From Diphasiastrum complanatum (Eukaryota; Streptophyta; Lycopodiopsida; Lycopodiales; Lycopodiaceae): a stretch of 64,000 nucleotides of DNA. Shown here piece by piece: positions 11,501 through 23,087 of this stretch. The position numbers were made by a program, and so were the translations under genes. The stretch is from positions 56,636,699-56,700,698 of the forward strand of contig CM055097.1 of assembly GCA_029204225.1 (NCBI GenBank), read 5' to 3'. Each line of letters begins with the position of its first letter. Position 1 is the first letter of the stretch. Under the pieces are notes generated by a model that searched no databases, was not told where the DNA came from, and worked only from the letters and a program-made list of their open reading frames with translations.

Positions 11501-13855
11501 TAGCAAACAGAATCACTATAAGGAAAAAGAGCTCATTTTTGCAGCATGAGTTGATTGCATTTGAAGAGTCCAATGAATCTAGGTCATTGCTTCCCTCAAT
11601 GGAAATACACATTAAGGCATCCGCGGAATCAATCTTATTGCTTTTTCTATCTTTGATTAGATTGAGTCTAGCCTCTTTCACAAGCAGCCGAATTGGTACA
11701 CTGCACAAGTGCGATGCACATAAATGTGTACAATCCTTTATATTTCTCATGCAACTGCTGATTGGAGCCAATGATGGCTGATGTATCACGAAAAGATCGG
11801 CCGCTCCATTCAGTTGTGGCTTGAATTTTGAATGCTTCACCTCTTCAATTTTGAAGCCTCACCTCTTCAATATTGATGAGTGGAGGAATCACATTTCCAA
11901 CCGCATCAACTTTTGAAATCCCATAAAAATCACCAAGGGAATTGATCTCTTGATAACCACAATCTTTCATTTCTCTCATGCATCTTGGTATGTTGGTAGG
12001 AGATAGTGCCTTGAAGGAACTCAAATGGCCTTTATCTTGGAACTGATCTAACAAACTCTCAACTATAGCACAAGAAAAGGACTTTTGGAACTCAATCGCC
12101 TCTTCTAAGTCGTCACCCACAGCAGACCTATTGATTTCTATATCATAATACATATTCCCTCGCAAAATTTTGTAACCTTCGGATATAACCATTTTCAGGT
12201 CTATAGTCTGGTAAGATTGCATACACTTTACTATCATATGTTTCAGTGTTCAAATTTGTTGGAGGGTCTTCAATAAACTCGTCCTCAATCAAAGCAATTT
12301 CATAGATTGCTCCAACTTCCACATAGTCGCGTTGAAATATCAAACTCAAAATTGACAGCTTTTTAAGTATGTCCACTAGAAAATGTAGAACGTATATACA
12401 TTTGAGGTCGCATAACCTTTTTAGAAGCTTTTTGGTTGCAGCAGCCTGAACTGCCTTCTTCGACTTACTTGTAGATGCCAAGGCTGCTTCCAAATCGTCT
12501 TCAACAACATCTTGGGCATCCTCATCGACGAAAACAATATCTTTTTGCGAATTTGATTTTTTACTTGACATTTTCTTAAATTCACTTTTTATAGCACGAA
12601 TCACAGGTTGCAGAACATCACATATGCGTTTTATCGCATTGTGACGACTCAACCATCTTGTGGCATTAATTCTATTCAACTTCAATATATCACTTGCCAT
12701 TTCTTCTTGTAACGACCGCAAAAGAGATTGCCTCTTGCAACTATTGGCAAAGAAAGAAACTGCATTAACTACTGAATCAATAAACATGGAATACGACAAT
12801 TTGGAGGCTGAACTTGAACACGCTAAATTGCACCCATGGGCGATGCAATGTATACCTGATAAAAAAGGGCCTGATTTCTTTAGTCTCATCACAGCTCCTG
12901 TGTTTGACCCTATCATGACACTTGCTCCATCAGATCCAAACCCTACAAACTTCCTAATATTTAGGTTTGAGTCACGAAAAATAGCCATGATTGCATTGTA
13001 AATTGATTCGGCATTCTCATTTTCTAAAGAAATAAGACAGAAATAAGAAGTTACAGGATTGAAGTTTTCAATGTAAGACAAATACATAATCAAGGACTTC
13101 TTGTCGGATATGTCCGTGGACTCAACCACCATTAATCCAAAGAAAGGACTTTGCTTTACTTTTTCCACAATACTTTCTCGTAATGATTCAGCAATGTATT
13201 TTATAAATTCAGCACAGGCCTTATCATGTTGATAGAGACTTTTTGTCATTGTTTTCAATCCAAGGGATCATAACAAACATAGTTCAGATTGGAACTTGGT
13301 GTAGGGAAGATCCTCTTTTGCAATAAAATATGCCACCTTAAACAAAGGCCCACAACGCCTCTTCTTTTCTGCCGCGAATAGTAGTATTCGCTTCTTGTAT
13401 TGTTGTTTTCTCTGCTTCAATCTGATCTCTATATATATCTCTATGGACTTTGGACCTAACATGATCCAACCATGCACTAGCACGAATGTTAGTGCTCCCC
13501 AAAGTTCCAAATACATTTTTGAAATGGTTTGGTTGTTGCTTGCATACTTTACAGTACACCCTTCCTAATTCTTTGTTGAACTCAAGCCACGGGTAATCGA
13601 TGATCCATCGATCTTGCCACATGCTACAAGCTTTTGCAATTCTAAGAGCTTCTAGATTCTTTTGGAGGTTGGCTGATTGAATCTTTTCTTGTTCTGCATC
13701 AACTTTTTCCTCCTCGTTGCACCCATCACAAACATATTTCTCGTTGTGCTTTTTTTGTTAGCTCCAAACATTACAAGAATGCTAGATTGTTTTCTCTTAG
13801 TGTATTTAATTACATATTTTTCACTTGTTTCACTGACATCTTTGGAAGTTTCCAT
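11493..13855 (-). pseudogene. hAT transposase, ZNF862/DUF4371-like, frameshifted
   Basis: hAT transposases cut and paste DNA through an RNase H-like DDE core. Reading down from the ATG at 13855 the protein shows an N-terminal BED/TTF-like zinc finger (WIIDYPWLEFNKELG, then VYCKVC), the DUF4371 region (KSLYQHDKACAEFIKYIAES), the catalytic core with GFGSDGASVMIG and CIAHGCNLA, TRWLSRHNAI, and a C-terminal hAT dimerisation tail (ADALMCISIEGSNDLDSL, near 11600). It is broken by frameshifts near 13650, 13340, 13260, 12200 and 11845. In addition, the first acidic residue of the core (VDESTD in the right-arm copy) is Val here (VVESTD, codon 13124-13126). Dead, but it keeps every domain. Confidence 0.85.
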
Positions 13856-15869
13856 TGAAGCTTGTGAGTACAATCCAATGAGTTTTCTAATTTGTGAAAT
13901 ATTCACACCTCCAACAATAACTGACTATAGAGACAATATTGAAGCAACAAGAAGCTTCAGGCCTACAATAGTAAAAAATCTATTTTTCGTAAGAGTGCAG
14001 CAGTCCCATATATTTCAGTGACAAGCTAGTTGATATAAAAACTATGATTCATTAATGCATACAGCCAAAATTTGCTTGCAACTCCTACAACTATGCTAGT
14101 AGTGCATCCAAACTATCACAATAATGAAAGTCACATGTTTAAATAAAAGACCAATACTTAAAAGTCCAATTTTTTTTTTGAAAATGGAGTAAGCTGAAAA
14201 ATTGAAATTGAAGTAATTTGACACCAGCTTTATAAGCCCACAATGCAATGTACATGTGGCTTTTGCACTCAAGATAGGCATTTATCACCTAAGCTCAAGG
14301 AATTACTCATTATCACTCATGATGTGCCTTGATTGAGGATAAAATCAGTAAGTTATGTCTATACGAGATAGTACTAGAGAGCAGGCGTACCTGCTACAAG
14401 CTTACAATTCAAAAACCTAGTCTGTCCTTCGAGATTTACTATTGATGATTGTAGCATTTAGATTGCAAAAGCAAAAAACTCTTTTAAAATTAAAATGTGA
14501 AAAATGAATTTATTCAAATTTAATCAACTGTGAAAATTTAACAAACATGATTCATGGAAGAAGAATCACATGTTGGCTTTAGTATGAAAGATGGATTAAT
14601 TGCATGGACGAAAAAAGAGAGTAAAGAACTTGAAGAGTGGAAGTAAGATTTCAGAACTTAGTTGTAAGTGGGTTTCATTTGTTCAGAATCGATAAGCCCT
14701 AATGGCCAGGCTCTACTATCTAGTCCCTTGCAAATCTTTAATTTTGGTGACTTAGGAATCATTCTACATAGGCTAGCTGCACACATAAAGGAAGTGGTTC
14801 CAAAGAAGGCACTAGTAACATTGTTACCAGTCAATTTTATTTAAATGATTCATTGCAGATCCGGAGGGGGTAAAGCACATGATCATGCTATTGAGAAGTT
14901 GGTAGCGAGGAGTTTCCCACTTCAGCAGATGATGACAAAAAGAAAAAGAGGAAGACTTCATTCTATAGAGAATTTATAATGAAGATAGAATTTGCAGCCA
15001 TAGTCAATATGAAGGCTATAGATACTCTAATAAACCCTCAGCCTACTCCTATTGCTTAGGATGCACTATGTGTGCTAGATATTGTACTACGTGAATATGC
15101 GGCCCAAACTTTGCAACATCTAGTGGTCTCTTTCTAGATAAGGGAGATCTCAAAAAACTCATAGAGTCTCTTTTAAGCTAAAAGCTCAAATTCATGCTAG
15201 TTAACAGTAGCCCATCTGAATGAGATTGACAAAACTAGTGTAAATATGTGAATAAATCTCACTTTTCATAATCACAGATAAGCCTGGCCCCAAAGGTTAT
15301 CTAGTTTTGTTCCTTCCTATCTCTGAGCTGGCATGAAGCTCTCACGATTATGTATGTTGTTGTACATGTGATTGTCTATGCTTTTTCCAAGGTTCACAGT
15401 ATTCTAGACTTTCGAGTGCTATTGTAGTATTGCACTAACAAGGTGTTGCTTCCTGTCAGGGATTATCTGTTGATAAGGGAGAACTACTTTCACCCTAGTT
15501 TTGGTGTTGAAGGTGACCTTCGAGAAGGTGTCTCGACGTGGAAGGGTCTTCAGCTGCCTTTTGGAGTGATTACTGATTTGTTGAGATTGACCAATTTACT
15601 TATTGATTATGAATGAATGTGGTCTGATTTTATTCTGCAGATACAACTTTGACTTTGATAATGATGTTCTCTTGGAAGGCCGTTTTGAATGGTGTACACT
15701 GTAATCTGTGCCACATATGAAGTTTGTGACGGTGTGACCTCTTCTGTGCAGTTAGAAGGGTTCTCTATGAAGTTGGGTCAAACTTTGGTCTTCATTTCTA
15801 CATGTGCATTGTTAAGCTCCATGTAAAAGTACATACTTTGTATTCTAGGGCCATCTGTACAGTACTAAT
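13856..15869. other. Left-arm sequence upstream of the hAT gene, no gene
   Basis: AT-rich DNA mirrored by 23862-25824. The ORF at 14096-14281 recurs in the other arm (25399-25584) because the DNA is duplicated; its translation shows nothing familiar. It may include the hAT 5' region, but I could not identify hAT terminal inverted repeats. Confidence 0.5.
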
Positions 15870-16313
15870 GCTCATTTGGTGATGCAGGGCATAAAATGAG
15901 GAATTTAATTCAATCATCTTTTTGAAAGAAGTTTAACATTTGCATTCCAAAGTCTATCAAGAGAAAGTACAATGTTTTAGTTACTTTTGCTACTATTTTT
16001 GCTTGGCTTAGTGTGAATTGAATTTTCTTTTTGGGTTTGTGAAATGATTAACCTTTCTATATTTTCTTTAAAATATTTTATATTTAATCTCTAGTTCCTT
16101 TGCAATCAGTAAGTACAATCTATTCTATTCTTGCATCAGCTATCCCATCCATCTCTTGGTACTCTACAGTTTTTGTGTCCCGTAGGATCTATCAGTAATT
16201 TGCCATGAATGATTGTGTTCCTATACCAATTTATCAGTGTTTTGTGCTCTTTTATGATTTATCAGCAGTTTGTATCATGTCTGGTGCAGTTTGAGTTAGA
16301 ATAGTAAGTTACC

Positions 16314-17056
16314 ATGAGATCCAACCAAGCTTCTGCAACTATAGGCGGGGGGAGCTGTGAAGGCACAAGCACTGATAGTGAGAAGAGCAGTCGAAACATG
16401 CTAAACTTTTTGTCCGAGAGTACAGCTTCATTGTTGCAGATTAGCAACATCAGTAGCTCTGATAAGGCAGACAAAGATTCAGAGCAACGCAAAATTCCAA
16501 TGTGTATTTGTGATCCTATTCAGAATTCTCGTTGCACCTCCAACTTTGCTCAGTGTTGAGTCTAATTATAACGCACAAGCCTCACATCACCAAGATCAGA
16601 CTGCAGCATTAAGAAATAAAAACCAAGTTCAGAGGCTGGAAGACCTACTCTGCAATTATGCTCATTCTGCGTCAGGTGAGGACACGAGAGTTGGAATCTT
16701 CATACGATCATACCGCATGATAAACTGTGTAATCATCTAGGGGACTAGGATAGTGACACTGAGAGACAATTGGAGGAGCTTTTGATTAAGAATTTGGAGT
16801 CCATATGCGATGATGCAGTTAAGAAAGTTGCTTCATGTGGAAATTTGGAAACAGTATCGAGGAAGCTGGAAAGGCCATGCTAAGGGTTGGAAGTTGGTTC
16901 CCAGTATCGCGTAAAGGGTGTTTTACCCACTCTTGGTGAAAAAGCCTTACTTAATTTGGTGAGCAGCAATCCTGAATCTACATCATTACTGGATGTCGAA
17001 TATCTTGATTACATATATGATATAATCACAAGCTTAGCCTGGTACGGACTGTTTTA
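16314..17056 (+). pseudogene. Possible RF298/MIP1-like E3 ligase remnant
   Basis: A Ser-rich ORF (16314-16559) is followed, after stops and frame changes, by ERQLEELLIKNLESICDDAV (about 16765-16830) and then a D-EYLDYIYDIITSLAW stretch (about 16995-17050). The first recalls the TE-QLEELLLKNLEAIYNEAI signature at the UBA-like start of plant RING E3 ligases of the RF298/RF4/MIP1 group, and the second their EYLEEYML-EM segment. The matches are short and the coiled-coil and RING parts are absent. Several stops make it a pseudogene if the identification holds. It could equally be a fragment of another nuclear gene. Confidence 0.35.
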
Positions 17057-18170
17057 ATGTTTGTAAGCATCACACTTTTGTTAGGAAACTATATTTCTAT
17101 AAAATCAAATCAGTTCCCTAGCTAATAAACATGAAGCTAATGAACCTCATGTTGATGGCTGGATCCTGAAAGTCTCTGTTTTTCCTGAAGATGATGTTTT
17201 TATTGAAAACTATTCAAACTTTGATTTCTCTGTCATAATCATTAACATTGCTTATGAATCAAAAGGCACTCATAGTTACCAACTTACCTGCCATTAGAGT
17301 CTCTGAATCTCTAATCACAAAAAGTTGGAAATATTATTATCTGGGGATGATGCCTCATTGAACCTTTGTCTACTGCTCCACTCTAGAGTCTATTCTCTGC
17401 TGCGTTTAGCTGAGTAGTTGAGAGCCCGTGAGTGTAAAGAATTGCAAGAGCGTGAAGAATTTGTTGTGTAGGTGAAAGGCCGTGATACTTGCCTGCAAAA
17501 TGGCTCATCATCCATCGTCGACGATGCTGATTGCCTTGATTTTTGGGTTGCTACTCTAGGCGTTTCTACAGGTATTCCCACTTTTTATAAAATGATCTAC
17601 GATCGTGTACACATTTTGTTCAATATGAGCTGAGCTCACTGAGCTGGCTCTATGATCGTTTGCAAAAGCAATTTTTATTCATTTACTATAGGTTTTAACA
17701 TATCCTCCACTTGCGTGCAAGAAAGTAGAGCGAACATAGACTCAATCTTCAATGTAAGCATCGTATATCTCAGTCTACTGAGTTGTATTTTTAAAGTTTC
17801 GAGCCATGCTTGTGGTCGTAACTTAATGTTGTTTCGATGCTTGAGACATTAAGCTAGAGGGTTACAATCTACAATAGAGAGTTTAAAAGGCTTTCAGAAT
17901 TATTATTCTGGTACTTTTTGTAGATACATTTACATGTTCAGAATGGTTGCATTAGAAGACTAGTGTGTCTTGTTTATTGAAGTTCTACAGCTTATCGAAC
18001 TGAATCATACATTTTTGAGCAACTTTTTGATCAAATGCAATAGGCTAGAATGTTCTTACGCTACAATGTACGAGACCAATCGAGCTCAGGGTCTCCCAAG
18101 TCGATTTTGGAAGCTGAAGGCTCATCTAGAATAGTGCTCAAAGCCTCAAGTCTCAAACGGCCACAGTGCT
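17057..18170. other. Spacer sequence with no recognised gene
   Basis: AT-rich, with short broken ORFs. One stretch (17380-17575) reads RECKELQERE and later SSSIVDDADCLDFWVATLG in one frame with stops between; it might be more of a decayed gene, but I recognise nothing. Confidence 0.4.
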
Positions 18171-18735
18171 GCCAACAGCTAGCTACCACACCATCGCTCA
18201 TAGTCGCTCCAACCCTCCCAGCCTCTGTCATGTCCCAGCTGCTCTGGATTTTGATCGCGCCTCACTGCCTTAGTGCCCACCCTTGCAAATCTTGATCCTC
18301 GCTGCCTCACCAGTGCTCATTGCTCACCATCGTTGCCTCACCAGTGCTCACTGCTCACCCTCACTGCCTCAGTCACCAGTGGCTCAGTGCTCACAGCTAG
18401 CTGCAAGCAGCCAGACCATCGCTCAAGCCTCACAGTCGCTCCAGCCCTCCCAGCCTCTGCCGCGCCCCAGCTACTCAAGGAACTGCCTTAGCTGCTCAAG
18501 GAAGCAGTGACGATTTGGATTTGCCTCAATGCCTCACCCTCGTAGATCTTGATTCTAATTCCTTGTTGCCTCACCAGTGCTCATTGATTTGCCTCAGTGC
18601 CTCACCCTCACAAATCTTGATCCTGATTCCTCGCTGCCTCACCAGTGCTCATTGCTTAGTGCTCACCCTCGCAAGCTACAACAACCAATGTAGCTCAACT
18701 TTCAAGTGGCAAGCCTGCTGCCTCATGTAGTGGAA
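18170..18735. repeat. Degenerate tandem repeat, GCTCACC/CCTCACCAGTGCTCA
   Basis: The words TGCCTCACCAGTGCTCATTG, GCTCACCCTCGCTGCCTCA and CAGCCTCTGCC recur many times with irregular spacing over about 560 bases. The local base composition (GC-rich) differs from the surroundings. The resulting Ser/Leu/Pro-rich ORFs are products of the repeat. Confidence 0.75.
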
Positions 18736-18929
18736 TTTGGAAATGAACATTCAAATTTCATAAATGAAACAAAAGCTTGAAACTTCGAAGTTCGGCCCTC
18801 TGGAGTCTGGGAGACTAGGAGTGGCAACTCGAGAGTTGCGAGCCAAAGAATTGAAAGCACTTTAATTGGGCAGCACGGTGGTCACATAACGCGTGGCTTC
18901 GTGGCAGATTCCTCATATCAGGCCATGAC

Positions 18930-19287
18930 TGTAATAGATCCTAACACCACAGTAGGGCAAACACTAACTGATCCACCCAACCTTGCCTACTCCCTAATAT
19001 AGAGTAAGCCCCTCCTAGCCCAGTGTGAGAACTAGTAGCATGCTACTGCCAAGTGTCGGCCATGTGTCACTGACGTGGCCGACTACACGTCGGGACCCAA
19101 CTGGGGGCCCTATCTTGCTGATAGGGTCCCTAGGCTATGTTAGGCCCGCCATGGCTATGGACCGTGCTGGGGCACACTACTCACACTGTCTTGCCCTATT
19201 GGTCATGTACGCTGGACACGACCCTGACTGTCGTATCTGACCTATCTGTGTTCTCTAGGGTTCGGCACTGGTTACGAGCTCGTAACA
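18930..19287 (-). repeat. 3' LTR of the 18930-21302 element
   Basis: 358 bp, plus-strand ends TGTAATAG and CGTAACA. Close to its terminus is a perfect 16-bp palindrome, GTTACGAGCTCGTAAC (19271-19286), present also in the other LTR. Confidence 0.93.
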
Positions 19288-19303
19288 CTCCCTCCCCCTT
19301 AAG
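19288..19303 (-). promoter_or_regulatory. Polypurine tract of the Ty3 element
   Basis: Minus strand CTTAAGGGGGAGGGAG, directly before the LTR start TGTTACGAG: the primer site for plus-strand DNA synthesis in LTR retroelements. Confidence 0.85.
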
Positions 19304-20470
19304 AACCGTCTTGGTCCTCTAAGACAAAGTCTGAAAAAATCTTTCGAAGGACATTGCCTCTTTCCCAAGTGGCATTCTCAACAGGCTGATCATTCCACTT
19401 AACCAGATATTCTCGGTATAGAGTATGACGAGTCTGCGTCTCTCTACTATCAAGAATCTCCTCTGGTTCATGTGCAAATTGTTGAGGATCCAATGGGAGA
19501 ACTAGAACACTGTCCCCTACCAGATTGTTTGATCTGGTTAAGGCTTTTTGTAACTGACTTACATGAAAGACTGGAAAAACCTTACTGTTGTGTGGGAGTT
19601 CTAATTCATAGGTGACCTCGCCTAGTCACCTACTGATGGTAAAGGGACCACAATACCTTGGAGACAACTTAGCACACACTCCTGATTTGAGGGTTTTAGA
19701 GTCAACTGGGACTCTCAAGTAGACTTTCTCACTAGTGGAGAACTACACATCCCATCTGTGTGGATCTGCATAATGCCTGGCTCGATCTTGGGACTGCCTA
19801 ATGCTACGCGTAGCATGTTCTATCATCTGATTTAGGTCCTCTAAAAAGTTTCTGGCTGCTTCAACTTTTTCTTGTTTAAACCCTACAGCTATGGGTGAGC
19901 GTGGCTGAAAATCGTACATCAGCATAAATGGGTTGTATCCCGTAGCTGAATGTTTGGTACTGTTGTAAGCAAACTCTAATATCGAGAGATACTCCTCCCA
20001 ATTAGTCTGCTTCTTGCTGACGTATGCACGAAGCATATCCTCCAACACTTGATTTACCCATTCTGTTTGACCATCCGTCTGTGGATGGTTGGTGGTACTC
20101 ATATTAAGTTTAGTATGGAGATGATGGAATACTGCCCTCCAAACATTTCCAGTAAACTTACTGTCCCGGTCGCTGACTATGCTGGAAGGTAGACCGTACA
20201 ATTTAAATAGCCCGTCTACAAACAACCTCGCTAACTCTGGAGCTCTAACGGTTGTTTTGTTTGCAATAAAATGAGCCATTTTGGTCATACGGTCAACTGT
20301 GACCCATATAGCGTCATTAACCTTTTGGGTTTTAGGCAGGCCTACTATAAAATCTGTGGAGATACTCTCCCATTTACCAGCTGGTATTTCTAAGGGATGC
20401 AACAACCCTCCTGCCTTTAAACGCTCTGCTTTGTTTACTTGACACTATTGGCAACTAGTTACATACTGAT
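19299..20470 (-). pseudogene. Ty3 integrase with chromodomain
   Basis: Minus-strand frame 20405-19743 carries the integrase core (STDFIVGLPKTQKVNDAIWV, then SSIVSDRDSKFTGN, then NHPQTDGQTEWVNQVLEDML), giving Asp, Asp and the region of the catalytic Glu; here NQVLEDML keeps the usual form while the preceding residue is W where R is common. A stop at 19740 and a second frame (19493-19299) give a chromodomain-like end (YREYLVKWNDQPVENATWE), which in chromoviruses directs integration to chromatin. Upstream, to 20470, is the broken HHCC zinc-binding part. Reverse transcriptase is absent, so it could move only with help. Confidence 0.85.
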
Positions 20471-20931
20471 GGATGTCCTTTTTCATACTGGGCCAGAAAA
20501 ATTGCCTACAAAGAAGCTCATAGGTCTTCTGTATGCTTGGGTGTCCCGCACTAGGATTGTCATGACATTCATATAGGACCTGCTACCTATAATCCTCTGA
20601 ATTGGGGACACATACTCTATCTCTATAGAGCAAGTACTCATCCTAAATGGAATACTGTTTCCATTTGAATCCTTGAGTCAACTGACCCTCAACCGCTGGG
20701 GTTTGCTTGGGTAATACAGGCTCAGAATCCTCAACGTCATCTGACGACGTATACTCGGACTCATCATCATCCTCAACGAAAGCTGTCGTATTCTTGGATG
20801 AACTGGCACCAGCCACGGAAACTTGTTCTGGAGTCTGTAACTGTCTGTTCTGGACTTAGAACTTGAAGAAGTTCTGAGCAATCTAGCTACTTTCTCCACT
20901 GCTGAAAACTGAGTTCCCTAGGATGGAGATG

Positions 20932-20943
20932 GCTTTGATACCA
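20932..20943 (-). promoter_or_regulatory. Primer binding site (initiator Met tRNA) of the Ty3 element
   Basis: Minus strand TGGTATCAAAGC, one base after the LTR end. It matches the 12-base initiator-tRNA-Met complement TGGTATCAGAGC with one mismatch. Confidence 0.85.
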
Positions 20944-20944
20944 G

Positions 20945-21302
20945 TGTAATAGATCCTAACACCACAGTAGGGCAAACACTAACTGATCCACCCAACCTTG
21001 CCTACTCCCTGATATAGAGTAAGCCCCTCCTAGCCCAGAGTGAGAACTGGTAGCATGCTACTGCCAAGTGTTGGCCACGTGTCACTGACGTGGCCGACTG
21101 CACGTCGGGACCCAACTGGGGTCCCTATCTTGCTGACAGGGTCCCTAGGCTGCGTTAGGCCCGCCATGGCTATGGACCGTGTTGGGGCACACTACTCACA
21201 CTATCTTGCCCTGTTGGTCATGTACGTTGGACACGACCCTGACTGTGGTATCTGACCTATCTGTGTTCTCTAGGGTTCGGCACTGGTTACGAGCTCGTAA
21301 CA
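20945..21302 (-). repeat. 5' LTR of the 18930-21302 element
   Basis: 358 bp, the same length as its partner. The 16-bp palindrome lies at 21286-21301, at the outer end of the element, next to the target duplication ATGAC. Confidence 0.93.
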
Positions 21303-21307
21303 ATGAC

Positions 21308-22607
21308 ACATGGCAAGATGCATTCAATTTTAAAGTGAATCTTAAATGTGCCATTGTCCAAGTAGCAATACTCAATATTCTCAAGACTTCAAGTTTCAAG
21401 GGACTTGAGGCTTGAGGCTTGGGCCCTAGGGCCTGGCCTAGATAATACAAGCTGGCAAATGCCTTAAGGCTTAAGCTTCAAATTACAGGCATTACTTGAA
21501 CTCTGTCCTTAAAAAACCGATTTTTTGATAATTGAATCCTAAAATTTCCTGTATTTTTCAAAAAGTGCAGTATTTTATCCTGCCATGTATACATGTGAGA
21601 GGCACATTTTCTTGTAAAAAAAAACCTTATAGTCTAAAATCTTGCATATTTCTTAAGCACTCGGTTTTGAAGACTTTTTGATCTTGTAATATTTTTCTTA
21701 TACCGGGCTTTCATCAAAGTTGTCGGTTCCATTCTTGAGAGATGTCGGCTTTCCCGATCGCTGCCACACCCTCTCTCGAACCAGAAAAATATGTAGCCAG
21801 GCACTACTGGGCCCTGCTATAGTTCGCGAGAGAGGTATTACTCTCTGCTCCCTCATCCTCTTGCAAAATAACTTAGTCTAAGTATTGTACTGTACCCAGC
21901 AAATTGAAAAGTTAATGAAGACTCCTGAGCTGTAGGGTCAGAGTTCGCGGGCACTAGGCAGACGGATTTCCGGCTCAATTATTTATTCTTCTATTTTTTT
22001 TTTCAGAATTTTCTGACATGTACTATTAAATAGCCTCCGAATGACTGTAGGTGCCGTGCAGGTCTGAAGGTTATGAAAAAAGGACTCCCCACCCTTCCAC
22101 AAACCACCAGCCAGTTCCTCCTGAGAGATGACTGAATAAAAACCCCACAGATAAACTGTGGACTCTGAGCTCTCCTCAGTCTGACTAGAAGGCAGATGTG
22201 GCTTTGTTGTCCCTCATCAAAACCGATGGCTGTCAGTACACCATGACCAAAAGGCAAAAAATGCCCAAGAGCCCAATCCAAGCTTAAACTTATTTTATCT
22301 AATTATTTTTATTTTTTTTGGAAGGGGGAGATTTGTTTAACTTCATCCTCAAGATCATAACCAAAAAAAATAAAAGGTACATTCTTACAAAGGTAAGAAT
22401 ACCATGAACTCTAAATTCACAAGGTCAATATAGGAAATTAAAATTAATAGGGAGACTATACTATTAAACAAGTACACACAACCAAACAAGATTTACCTTG
22501 ATTCTAAGGTTGTGATAACTTACCCAAATACAGCCACCTTCCCAAGTAAAGAAATACCCAACACAAAGGCAGAAAAGGGAACGTGTGCACCTTTAAGAGA
22601 ATCGACG
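21308..22607. other. Spacer DNA, no recognised gene; possible retroelement leader at the right end
   Basis: No convincing coding region. The ORF at 22003-22281 (minus) has no familiar feature. Because a primer binding site follows at 22608, the 22300-22607 part is probably the leader of a truncated minus-strand Ty3 element. Confidence 0.45.
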
Positions 22608-23082
22608 GCTCTGATACCAGTTGTTACAACTCCCTAGGATCATCGACTGCCTTGAAGGTTCCGCACACCCCATACCAATGACGACACACCGTAACCGCCC
22701 AACCATAACCAACCCACCCCCATGCCCTGGAGCAATCGACATAGTCATGCCCGGTCAAGCCTCCTACGATAATTGGCGTCCCATACCACCAGCCATCGCA
22801 CTCGGCTCTCCCTAGCACACATCTCCTGGCCTGGAGATACATCCTGGCCAATGCACGTGCTCTCCATCCATCAACTCCCGGGTAGACTGAGTGAATGGAA
22901 AGAGGGAAACCCCACCACTATATAGGCATAGCACAATGGGTCCCATCAAGCACGATCCTGCTGGCGACACGTGACCACCTAGGATGGTGACGTGTGGCAC
23001 CAAAACATGTCGATAACTTCAGTCCTGCGTCATGCCCCTTGCGAGGCCGTCATTGAAGGGCGTACCGTTATGGTACATAACA
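22608..23082 (-). mobile_element. Chromovirus 5' LTR with primer binding site (truncated element)
   Basis: The LTR is 22622-23082 (461 bp, TGTTACAACTCCC to CATAACA) and is the same family as 60187-60649. On the minus strand its end is followed by the perfect 12-base initiator-tRNA site TGGTATCAGAGC (22608-22619), so it is the 5' LTR of an element that ran leftward. No gag or pol follows within 22.3-22.6 kb, so the element is truncated. The right flank is TTGAG (23083-23087). Confidence 0.85.
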
Positions 23083-23087
23083 TTGAG

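Larger units (their letters stand above)
7805..15869. repeat. Large inverted repeat, left arm (8.07 kb)
   Basis: Reads as the reverse complement of 23862-29550. Outer ends meet at CCACATGGCTCATGGACCCC (7805) and its complement (29550); inner ends at CAGTACTAAT (15869) and ATTAGTACTG (23862). The left arm is longer because it keeps about 1.37 kb of hAT transposase and about 1.5 kb (roughly 9970-11500) absent from the right arm; the right arm has about 0.55 kb of its own. By eye the aligned parts differ every 15-30 bases. The spacer is 7.99 kb. Confidence 0.85.
18930..21302 (-). mobile_element. Complete but internally deleted Ty3 chromovirus
   Basis: A full insertion on the minus strand: two 358-bp LTRs (18930-19287 and 20945-21302) starting TG and ending CA, flanked by the 5-bp target duplication ATGAC at 18925-18929 and 21303-21307. 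The internal part is only 1657 bp and keeps a small gag-like start, the zinc-binding end of the integrase, the integrase core and a chromodomain; protease, reverse transcriptase and RNase H are missing. LTRs differ at roughly 15-20 positions, so the insertion is not recent. It lies inside the spacer of the large inverted repeat. Confidence 0.93.

Noticed and set aside
14096..14281. 61-residue ORF repeated at 25399-25584
   Set aside because: Same reason: duplication of AT-rich DNA, with Phe/Ile/Lys-rich content typical of chance frames.
18050..18730. Several Ser/Pro/Leu-rich ORFs
   Set aside because: Generated by the GCTCACC-type tandem repeat; open in more than one frame, as expected for repeats.
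19025..19322. ORFs in the LTRs (also 21040-21415)
   Set aside because: They lie inside LTRs and on the strand opposite to the element.
22003..22281. 92-residue minus-strand ORF
   Set aside because: No start context, no domain and no second copy; probably chance.
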